Source: a virus
Length of the DNA stretch: 31,321 nucleotides
Virus record (IMG/VR): IMGVR_UViG_3300006101_000929
Span: 1-31,321 of that record
Direction: 5' to 3' (one strand)
Shown here: piece by piece, positions 14,436 to 20,848 of the stretch
How positions within the stretch are numbered: the stretch's first letter is position 1
Layout of the letters: every line of letters begins with the position of its first letter
Notes under the pieces: generated by a model
What the model was told of the DNA's origin: nothing
Database searches by the model: none
Seen by the model: the letters and a program-made list of their open reading frames with translations, nothing else
Program-made: the position numbers and the translations under genes

Positions 14436-14987
14436 ATGGCAAACAATGACATATACAGCATAGTACAGCGATTGGCTGTACTGGAAGGCCGTATCACTCC
14501 GGTCGCCGCTCGTCATGGACTCAACCCGCAACAAAAAAGCGTGCCACAGATGCCGGCCTTGTTTCGCCCTCGCACACAGAAAATCTTGGGCGGAGATCCT
14601 GACGCCAAAAACCCCATGAGCGGATATGCCGTGGGCGGGTGCGAAGAAAGTGCCATGCAGGAAGAAATACTGGGCAAGAAGTCCTTGCGCGACTATCTAC
14701 AGACCGTGCAGGCGCACAAGGACAACGAGATATTGGCCAAACGACCAAATGCACATGGATTGGAAACCCGAGTAGTGACCATAGAAATGGCCGATGGCAG
14801 GACCTGTGAGATACACGGCAACGATCAGGACGGTTATGAAGTACGTCACGCCGGACGCAGCTTGCCTACCAAATTTCCTCACATGGATCATGCCAGAATG
14901 GCTGTGGACATGTACAATCATAGATCGGCCACAGCCAGCAAACAGACTGAGCAACACAGTGATGCTGATTACATAGAAGAGAAATAA
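14436..14987 (+). CDS. Modular protein of unknown function sharing the ADYIEEK motif
   Basis: ATG 14436 follows the Dps stop by one base. The 183-residue protein has an N-terminal segment (about 5-45) with I-V-Q-R-L-A-V-L-E-G-R-I-T-P-V and L-N-P-Q-Q-K-S-V-P-Q-M-P-A-L-F. A Gly/Cys patch follows (G-Y-A-V-G-G-C-E-E-S), then a helical linker E-I-L-G-K-K-S-L-R-D-Y-L. A small domain (about 105-165) with T-R-V-V-T-I-E-M-A-D-G-R-T-C-E-I-H comes next. It ends S-D-A-D-Y-I-E-E-K, and the same A-D-Y-I-E-E-K occurs near the C terminus of the nucleotidyltransferase gene at 5582. Shared peptides suggest a common processing or packaging role. No enzyme is recognised. Confidence 0.75.
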   Translation: MANNDIYSIVQRLAVLEGRITPVAARHGLNPQQKSVPQMPALFRPRTQKILGGDPDAKNPMSGYAVGGCEESAMQEEILGKKSLRDYLQTVQAHKDNEILAKRPNAHGLETRVVTIEMADGRTCEIHGNDQDGYEVRHAGRSLPTKFPHMDHARMAVDMYNHRSATASKQTEQHSDADYIEEK

Positions 14988-14991
14988 TGAT

Positions 14992-17115
14992 ATGAACCTA
15001 TTTGATTTTTTTGAGGACCGCAATAAAAAACCATCAGCAACCACAGAAGGCAAACGACCATGGGGTCGCGAGGCCTTGGTCAAACGATTGGATCAATTGA
15101 AAAAACAGGATCAGGAAAACAATCGAGGACTCAGCGGCTTGGACTTTGAGCGTCACCAACGCGAGCTTGAAGCGATGGCACAACGCCTAGATCCCAACCG
15201 ATCCAAGCCGGACCTGGATGAATATCAGACCAACGAGCCCAGACGCAGCAACTTCATGAGTGGCGCACCTGCCGCAGTAGATCCTGAACAACGTTGGAAA
15301 CGACAGGTACGCGGTATAGCACAGGCCTACATGGGTCGCCAACGACAGCTGGCTCAGTTGGCACAGAGCAAGGGACGAGACAGTATCTATCAGGTGGCAT
15401 GGGATTATCTGCGCCATCCAGGCCAAGGCATCAGATACCCCGAAGGTGGCGGAGTCAATGCCGTGGATGTGGACTGGAATGATGTGGTAGCTGGCATACC
15501 AACCAGCCCCACTGTGGGTGGTCTGGATTTGCTGAAAGCTGCGCACAAGGAACTGGTCAGGATGGGCTATGGCAATACACCGGAAACGGCTCAGTTGCTC
15601 AAGGATGTGCTGAACATGAGTCCCAAGATGCATCAAGAGATACAACAGGCCTACGATAGAAAAGTCAACGCCAGCAAGGAGTTGGCGGAGGAACTTGCTC
15701 CAATTGCAGGAACCTGGATTGCAAAATATTGGGATAAACAACCTGAAAATACCCCAGCCGAACAAATATTCCGTTCCGAAGATGAAGCACGGAAATTCTT
15801 AAACAAACTGCCAACTCATTATGTAAAAGCATTGCGACCAGCAAGAGCCGCAGGACATTTAAAAGACCAAGGTGTGGCGGAAGGCTTCTTAAATGAAGCC
15901 AACAGTCTAAAAGGCACTATAGACAGCATCGTGGTGCATGGTGAGGCTATCGCACAGATATATGAACAGATGAAGTCGGCCGCTAAGAAATATGTGGATA
16001 ATCACGGCGAGCTGGAAGGATTCAGCATGGTTGCCGCTGGTATCGGATCACGCTGGTTCCAGTCATTCTATTTCAACAAACTACAGAACGAACTCTATGC
16101 CCTGGTCAAACAGGCACCTAAATACTCTCCACTCCTGCTGGATTTCCTCAAGTCGGAAGATTCCAAGTCATTCGGTAGAGTAGCAAAAGGTCTCCCGGGT
16201 ATCCTGGAACAGATAGGATCAGAACTGGGCAGCCAGGAACTGATGCGTTTCGGAAAACATTGGGCCCAGCGCCGTAGCGATTACCAGGCATATCTCAGCG
16301 GTCTCGAAGACGATGATGACTACGATGATGGTCCTCAAGAAAAGAAACCTAAGGATACGACACAGGGTCAACAAAATGCACAGGCGGCGGTGTTGATCAA
16401 TCAAGGGATTAAAGATCATATACCTGCCAAATATCAAGGCAAAGTTAGGAATATGATCGATCGTTTACCTATGGAAAAAAGGATTATAGCACTTCAACAG
16501 GCCATAGAAAAATTCAAGGGTATGAATGAAAGTAAGCAAGGTGTGGTGGAAGGTCATAAAACTATCAAAGGACCACATGGTCGATTGGATGTGGACACAA
16601 CCACATCAGGTGTGACCCGTGTGCAACAGAAAGATCGCACAGGTGCCAAACGATTCGGATTACCTTTCAAAACAGGTGGTCACGTGGGCCGAGACACCCA
16701 GCAGTCCGCTCCGGGTGCCAGTTCTTTGCTGAATACGACAAATGGAGTCCGTAGAGCAACGCCTAGATTGGATCATAGCGATGATCTGCGAGAAGAACAG
16801 GACGTCGAGGGTGTGGAACGTGCGATCCTGCACAGGATCATGGTTGGTCATAAAGATTTGTTGTTGAAGTATGGACCGCAAAAGGTCATGCAAGCAGCAG
16901 AAGAAGTGGCCTATAATACCGGTGACATCAGTGAGATTGGCACCAGCGATGTGTCCGGCTGGGTACAACAGGTTGAACAGATACTAGGTGCGGTAAGTGA
17001 AGCCAAGGCAGTAAAAACCAGACTGGATCCTGCTTGCTGGACTGGTAAAAAAATTGGCAACCCCAAAACCAAGGTCAAGAATGGTGTCAGAGTCAATAAC
17101 TGCGTACCAAAATGA
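14992..17115 (+). CDS. Large modular, low-complexity phage protein with Cys-pair C-terminal tag
   Basis: This 707-residue protein starts M-N-L-F-D-F-F-E-D-R and is rich in Gln, Lys and charged residues. Residues about 1-90 are basic and helical. Residues about 95-235 form a helical region with R-Q-V-R-G-I-A-Q-A-Y. Residues about 300-430 make another helical domain (S-L-K-G-T-I-D-S-I-V-V-H-G-E, L-L-L-D-F-L-K-S-E). An acidic D-D-D-D-Y-D-D patch lies near 445. Two copies of Q-G-V-A/V-E-G sit at 293-298 and 516-521. A Gly/Thr-rich linker leads to a C-terminal helical domain (about 605-670) and a basic tag with Cys682 and Cys704. It may be a scaffold-like or injected protein. No catalytic motif was seen. 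It overlaps the deaminase ATG by four bases. Confidence 0.8.
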   Translation: MNLFDFFEDRNKKPSATTEGKRPWGREALVKRLDQLKKQDQENNRGLSGLDFERHQRELEAMAQRLDPNRSKPDLDEYQTNEPRRSNFMSGAPAAVDPEQRWKRQVRGIAQAYMGRQRQLAQLAQSKGRDSIYQVAWDYLRHPGQGIRYPEGGGVNAVDVDWNDVVAGIPTSPTVGGLDLLKAAHKELVRMGYGNTPETAQLLKDVLNMSPKMHQEIQQAYDRKVNASKELAEELAPIAGTWIAKYWDKQPENTPAEQIFRSEDEARKFLNKLPTHYVKALRPARAAGHLKDQGVAEGFLNEANSLKGTIDSIVVHGEAIAQIYEQMKSAAKKYVDNHGELEGFSMVAAGIGSRWFQSFYFNKLQNELYALVKQAPKYSPLLLDFLKSEDSKSFGRVAKGLPGILEQIGSELGSQELMRFGKHWAQRRSDYQAYLSGLEDDDDYDDGPQEKKPKDTTQGQQNAQAAVLINQGIKDHIPAKYQGKVRNMIDRLPMEKRIIALQQAIEKFKGMNESKQGVVEGHKTIKGPHGRLDVDTTTSGVTRVQQKDRTGAKRFGLPFKTGGHVGRDTQQSAPGASSLLNTTNGVRRATPRLDHSDDLREEQDVEGVERAILHRIMVGHKDLLLKYGPQKVMQAAEEVAYNTGDISEIGTSDVSGWVQQVEQILGAVSEAKAVKTRLDPACWTGKKIGNPKTKVKNGVRVNNCVPK
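15868..15884 (+). repeat. In-frame QGVAEG repeat, copy 1
   Basis: CAAGGTGTGGCGGAAGG encodes Q-G-V-A-E-G within the 14992 gene. It matches copy 2 at 16537-16553 at 16 of 17 positions and sits at an apparent domain boundary. Confidence 0.7.
16537..16553 (+). repeat. In-frame QGVVEG repeat, copy 2
   Basis: CAAGGTGTGGTGGAAGG differs from copy 1 by a single base and encodes Q-G-V-V-E-G. Like copy 1, it follows a helical segment and precedes a new region. Confidence 0.7.
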
Positions 17116-17750
17116 AACTGAGCGATTTCCAAATCAGCAATCATGACAAGCTAGACTCGATACTGGTTAGGTTATGCGAACTGGTCATGGACGGTCAAAA
17201 GAAAAATCCAGATCGTTACGGCATGGTAGCAGCCGCGGTACTAGATCCTGACAACAACTGTGTGGCCGCTTTGAATTATCAAACAGCTGATGGTGATGTG
17301 CATGGTGAACGTGCCGCCATAGATGCTTATCACGAACGCTTTGGTGAGATACCCGAAGGCAGTATCATCTTGACTACCTGTAGTCCGTGTACCGAGCCCA
17401 TGTCAGACCGCTATGGTTCTAGTTGCAAAGATCTAATCAGCTCGACCGCGGTGCACAAGGTCTATGCTGGTTATAGAGATCCCAGCCAACAGACGCATGG
17501 CGGTGACAAGACTTATCATTTGGAAATCACTCGTAACAAAAAGATACAACAACTGTGCCAGGCCTTTGCTGACACCTGGTTACGAAACGAACTGACCGAA
17601 CTTGAATTCTTGGGCAGCCCTTGCACTAAAGACTGTTCGGGTCACAGAGCCGGTTATGCCTGGAGCCAAAGCCGAGGTGGGCGTGTGGCACAGAGTCCAT
17701 TCAGCCCCAGCTTCAACAAAGGCAGCCAATTGCAGGTGGATGGCAAATGA
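17112..17750 (+). CDS. Zinc-dependent cytidine/deoxycytidylate deaminase-like protein with C-terminal tag
   Basis: This 212-residue protein has a CDA-fold catalytic core (about 15-140). It shows H64-G-E66, which replaces the usual H/C-A-E, and T-T-C90-S-P-C93, so one His, two Cys and a general-base Glu are in place. Cys105 is an additional cysteine. Such enzymes deaminate cytosine or related bases in nucleotides, nucleic acids or proteins. The sequence is not a clear match to T4 gp cd dCMP deaminase, so substrate is open. Residues about 168-212 add a separate module: S-P-C171-T-K-D-C175-S-G-H-R-A-G-Y, then S-P-F-S-P-S-F-N-K-G. The N terminus, M-K-L-S-D-F, loosely resembles the capsid-targeting-like peptides. 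It overlaps neighbours at both ends. Confidence 0.8.
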   Translation: MKLSDFQISNHDKLDSILVRLCELVMDGQKKNPDRYGMVAAAVLDPDNNCVAALNYQTADGDVHGERAAIDAYHERFGEIPEGSIILTTCSPCTEPMSDRYGSSCKDLISSTAVHKVYAGYRDPSQQTHGGDKTYHLEITRNKKIQQLCQAFADTWLRNELTELEFLGSPCTKDCSGHRAGYAWSQSRGGRVAQSPFSPSFNKGSQLQVDGK

Positions 17751-17836
17751 TCGACTATCCTTATCCGGTATACCCTGACCCTGATCCAGCATGTCCTGAG
17801 CAGGATCGTCTGAGACTTCCTTATGCACCTGTATAG
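17747..17836 (+). CDS. Possible 29-residue proline-rich peptide
   Basis: An ATG overlapping the deaminase stop (ATGA) opens a 29-codon frame rich in Pro, Asp and Tyr (M-I-D-Y-P-Y-P-V-Y-P-D-P-D-P). The coupled start and non-random composition support it, but it is short and has no recognised relatives. Confidence 0.35.
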   Translation: MIDYPYPVYPDPDPACPEQDRLRLPYAPV

Positions 17837-17917
17837 AATTTGGCCTTAGGACCGAATGGCCGGCAGCTGGCCTGGTTGACCGATTCGCTACCGGTTAACC
17901 TAAAAGCGGCACGATCA
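17837..17917 (+). other. Structured intergenic region upstream of the dsbA promoter
   Basis: This 81-nt stretch has no clear gene. GGTTGACCG (17874-17882) can pair with CGGTTAACC (17892-17900) to form a 9-bp stem (one G-T pair) with a 9-nt loop. Upstream, GGCC at 17858-17861 and 17869-17872 flanks GGCAGCT. No U tract follows, so it is not a standard terminator. It does not fold into a convincing tRNA cloverleaf by eye. Confidence 0.45.
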
Positions 17918-17946
17918 TTGACTGTGTGTGTTGTATCGTGTATAAT
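17918..17946 (+). promoter_or_regulatory. Near-consensus sigma70 promoter
   Basis: TTGACT (17918-17923), a 17-nt spacer and TATAAT (17941-17946). The -10 is perfect and the -35 matches five of six. An AGGAGAG ribosome-binding site (17960-17966) precedes the ATG at 17971. Confidence 0.85.
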
Positions 17947-17970
17947 TACATATTCAACCAGGAGAGCTCA

Positions 17971-18231
17971 ATGACAAGTCGTGTGTTTACCACAGAACAA
18001 ACTGCCAAACTAAACCAAATCATCAACGAAGGCATGCAGGTCACGCATGAAATCGAAACTTTGACCGAAGGTCTCAATGACACAGTCAAGGCCATAGCCG
18101 AAGAGCTGGAAATCAAACCAGCCATTCTCAAACGTGCTATCAAACTGGCACACAAGGCCGAGTTTGGCCGCGCACAGCAGGATCATGAAGTGCTGGAACA
18201 GATCTTGACCACGGTGGGCAAAACTCTCTAA
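17971..18231 (+). CDS. dsbA-like: DsbA-like small dsDNA-binding protein (T4-type)
   Basis: The start at 17971 is set by the promoter and AGGAGAG ribosome-binding site; an upstream in-frame ATG at 17926 would lie within the promoter. The 86-residue product is almost wholly helical: E-Q-T-A-K-L-N-Q-I-I-N-E-G, then I-E-T-L-T-E-G-L-N-D-T-V-K-A-I-A-E-E-L, then I-K-P-A-I-L-K-R-A-I-K-L-A-H-K. Size and pattern match the T4 DsbA family, a small dsDNA-binding protein linked to late transcription. The family call is by pattern. It is the first gene of the replication-side block and has its own strong promoter, so it is probably highly expressed early. Confidence 0.6.
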   Translation: MTSRVFTTEQTAKLNQIINEGMQVTHEIETLTEGLNDTVKAIAEELEIKPAILKRAIKLAHKAEFGRAQQDHEVLEQILTTVGKTL

Positions 18232-18236
18232 TCCAG

Positions 18237-18878
18237 ATGGAAGCGTTTAGACACCAGCATCTGGTCTATGTGCCCATCACCAAGCATGCCAGTACCAGTT
18301 ATCGACATCTGTTCCGAGATCAGTTGGGATGGCAACCCATGCAAACCGACGAAATTGATTGGACTGTAGATCATGTGTTTGGTCACCTGTTGCACCCGTA
18401 TACTCGGCATTTGCAAGGCATCACAGAATGTGTGCAGAAATACAATCTTGTACATCTGGTCGACGATGAATGTTTTTTAACCCTGTTGGGTACCGCAGTG
18501 TTTGATCTGCATTCATACCCGCTGTCGGCAGGATTTGGTGACAGTCTTTACAAAATTGACTGGATCCTGCTGGATCACCATATATACGACAGTGACTATA
18601 TCACACGGAATTTTTTACAACAGCACGGTATCATGATAGACACCATACCCAGGTTGAACACTGCTAGACCCAATGAAAAGGTATTGTTGGAAAAAATACA
18701 GACTGTCAGAGACAGCAAAGATCTTACCAACACGCTGACCTATTTTTACGAACAGGATGTGGTCTTGTATGATCGGGTGAATCGACACAGCAGATACCAT
18801 GAGCTTGAAAATTTGCCGTGGTCTGAATGCAGTTGGTTGACCAACTATGTACCAATCAAGGTCGAAGTTGATCTGTAA
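18237..18878 (+). CDS. Sulfotransferase-like protein
   Basis: This 213-residue protein begins near Y-V-P-I-T-K-H-A-S-T-S-Y-R, resembling the 5'-phosphosulfate-binding loop of sulfotransferases (P-K-x-G-S-T-S). H-L-L-H-P-Y-T-R-H-L-Q-G (about 50-61) resembles the R-D-P-x-x-R 3'-phosphate motif. Sulfotransferases move sulfate from PAPS to sugars or small molecules. The canonical Lys is placed as T-K-H and the first Arg of the second motif is His, so activity is uncertain. The gene ends with a 32-nt overlap into the next reading frame. With the next gene it forms an insert of possible glycan modifiers between dsbA and the polymerase. Confidence 0.5.
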   Translation: MEAFRHQHLVYVPITKHASTSYRHLFRDQLGWQPMQTDEIDWTVDHVFGHLLHPYTRHLQGITECVQKYNLVHLVDDECFLTLLGTAVFDLHSYPLSAGFGDSLYKIDWILLDHHIYDSDYITRNFLQQHGIMIDTIPRLNTARPNEKVLLEKIQTVRDSKDLTNTLTYFYEQDVVLYDRVNRHSRYHELENLPWSECSWLTNYVPIKVEVDL

Positions 18879-19827
18879 CATAGATCCTTACCTGGATCAA
18901 ATCTGGCAAAAAAGCCAGTGCAGAAAACATGAATGGGCGATTTTGGGTACCCTCGAAAATCTCGTGAACACTCTTCCTGATAAAAGCAACACATATATCT
19001 GTTTGGTTGATGCAGTGCCCGAAAATGTTATTGTAAACTATCGTACCATAATCACTGATAATATCTTGAAGACCGATTCGGTACAACTATGGCCAGAATT
19101 TTGGGGCACTTTCAGCTACGATCCAGAATATTCGGATCGTGCTCCACAAAAACTATTCAACTGTTTTATGCACCGGACCGGAGTCATGCGACAGACATGG
19201 TTCTACGAACTGATCCGACGAGAATTGTTGGATCTAGGATCAGTTTCATTCTTGTTAGATTATAGAGACAATGCTGGTTATACCAAAGGCTGGAGCACTG
19301 TAGAAGAAAAACAGGCTCTGTTCCAATGGATATTTGAAAAACTTGATGCAGAATTTCTGGCCGAGCACGAAAGCATACGATCGTTGGTACCTTATCGTAA
19401 TTTCCACACTGATCTTGACCAGGCCGTCGTAGATTCAAAAATAAGCCTGGTACTAGAGACCTATTACGACAACTCGATGGCCATTGCATTCAGTGAAAAG
19501 GTATTTAGGGCTTTACAATTGCCTCGTCCTATGTTACTATATAGTGGTGTTGGTGCCATCAACGAGTTACGGAAAATAGGATTTGATCTTTACGATGACA
19601 TAGTGGATCATGGCTACGACCTAATTGTGGACTCCAATCAAAGACAATTAGACATTTTATCCAGGCTAGAAAATTTTAAAAGTTTTAATTACACAGACAA
19701 CACTCTTCGAGATTTTGAACAACGAGCTAACAAAAACAGAAACATCTTGAAAAATTTAAAACAAAATTGGCCTCATAAGCTCGACAAAATTGTTGCCAGC
19801 CTCAGAGATCACAACAACGGAGAATAG
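18847..19827 (+). CDS. Putative glycosyltransferase, GT10-like C-terminal half
   Basis: The 326-residue protein starts at an ATG 32 nt inside the preceding gene; no better internal start precedes its conserved-looking part. The C-terminal half carries S-L-V-L-E-T-Y-Y-D-N-S-M-A-I-A-F-S-E-K-V-F-R-A-L, then P-M-L-L-Y-S-G-V-G-A-I-N-E-L-R-K-I-G-F-D. This pattern (conserved E-K, then a hydrophobic strand, then L-x-x-x-G-F) is seen in the nucleotide-sugar side of GT10 and related GT-B enzymes. The N-terminal half is not recognised. The last 150 nt are visibly AT-rich. It probably modifies a glycan; donor and acceptor are unknown. The TAG lies just before the polymerase start. Confidence 0.5.
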   Translation: MYQSRSKLICNIDPYLDQIWQKSQCRKHEWAILGTLENLVNTLPDKSNTYICLVDAVPENVIVNYRTIITDNILKTDSVQLWPEFWGTFSYDPEYSDRAPQKLFNCFMHRTGVMRQTWFYELIRRELLDLGSVSFLLDYRDNAGYTKGWSTVEEKQALFQWIFEKLDAEFLAEHESIRSLVPYRNFHTDLDQAVVDSKISLVLETYYDNSMAIAFSEKVFRALQLPRPMLLYSGVGAINELRKIGFDLYDDIVDHGYDLIVDSNQRQLDILSRLENFKSFNYTDNTLRDFEQRANKNRNILKNLKQNWPHKLDKIVASLRDHNNGE

Positions 19828-19828
19828 A

Positions 19829-20848
19829 TTGAGTTACATTGATGCACTCTACGATCGCGAACACGATCGCATACACATAGTCGAGCGTCGCGATGGCGCA
19901 AGACACTATCGCGAATATCCGGCCAACTATATCCTGTACTATGACGATGCCAGAGGAAAATTCCAAAGCATTTTTGGCACACCGGTGTCGAGATTCAGCA
20001 CCAGGAACAACAAAGAGTTCCGCAAAGAAGTAAAGTTGCAGTCGGGCAAACGCCTGTACGAAAGCGACATCAATCCCATATTCCGTTGCCTGGAAGAAAA
20101 CTACAAGGGACAAGATGCTCCCCGGCTCAACGTGGCCTTTTTTGACATCGAAGTGGACTTTGATCCCGAGCGTGGATTCAGTCCACCAGCAGATCCATTC
20201 AATCCAATCACGGCCATCTCGGTCTATCTGGGCTGGTTGGAACAGCTGGTGACTCTGGTCATACCTCCACGTCACATGAGTGAGGACACTGCACAAGAAA
20301 TAGCCAGTGAATTTGAAAACACCATCATATTCCGAGACGAAGCCGAAATGCTGAAAACCTTTCTGGATCTGATCGAAGATGCTGATGCACTGTCGGGCTG
20401 GAACAGTGAAGGGTTTGATATCCCGTACACAGTCAATCGAGTGACTCGTGTGCTCAGTCGAGACGATACCAGAAGGTTCTGTCTATGGGATCAGTATCCC
20501 AAGAAACGCACGTTTGAACGCTTTGGTGCCGAAAACGAGACCTATGACTTGATCGGTCGTGTACACATGGACTATATGCAACTGTATCGCAAGTACACCT
20601 ATGAAGAGCGACACAGCTACAGCCTAGACGCCATTGCCGAACATGAATTGGGTGAAACTAAAACAGTGTTCGAAGGTACCCTGGATCAACTGTACAATCA
20701 AAATTTCCGTATCTTTATCGAGTACAACAGACAGGATACCATGATCCTGGCCAAGCTGGATCGCAAACTGAAGTTTTTGGATCTGGCCAACATCCTGGCA
20801 CACGAAAACACAGTGTGCTACAGACCACCATGGGTGCGGTGGCCTTGA
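19829..20848 (+). CDS. 43 (N-terminal part): DNA polymerase family B, N-terminal exonuclease part (gp43-type)
   Basis: TTG 19829 is preferred: GGAG (19819-19822) lies 6 nt upstream and the product starts M-S-Y-I-D-A-L-Y. The frame itself is open from 19790. The 339-residue product has the three 3'-5' proofreading exonuclease motifs: D106-I-E108 (Exo I), N192...F-D197 (Exo II) and Y299...D303 (Exo III). The frame runs normally to H-E-N-T-V at about 20815. It then continues out of register for about 11 codons to TGA at 20848, whereas the conserved polymerase sequence goes on in the -1 frame. The rest is in the next entry. Together they would make a roughly 886-residue gp43, close to T4's 898. 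Confidence 0.92.
   Translation: MSYIDALYDREHDRIHIVERRDGARHYREYPANYILYYDDARGKFQSIFGTPVSRFSTRNNKEFRKEVKLQSGKRLYESDINPIFRCLEENYKGQDAPRLNVAFFDIEVDFDPERGFSPPADPFNPITAISVYLGWLEQLVTLVIPPRHMSEDTAQEIASEFENTIIFRDEAEMLKTFLDLIEDADALSGWNSEGFDIPYTVNRVTRVLSRDDTRRFCLWDQYPKKRTFERFGAENETYDLIGRVHMDYMQLYRKYTYEERHSYSLDAIAEHELGETKTVFEGTLDQLYNQNFRIFIEYNRQDTMILAKLDRKLKFLDLANILAHENTVCYRPPWVRWP

Noticed and set aside
17837-17917. tRNA gene in the intergenic gap
   Set aside because: Hairpins exist but no acceptor stem, anticodon arm and T-loop GTTCRA set could be lined up.
20795-20830. Programmed -1 frameshift site in the polymerase gene
   Set aside because: CGAAAAC is present, but it does not fit X-XXY-YYZ and no clear downstream pseudoknot was seen; a one-base deletion explains the data more simply.
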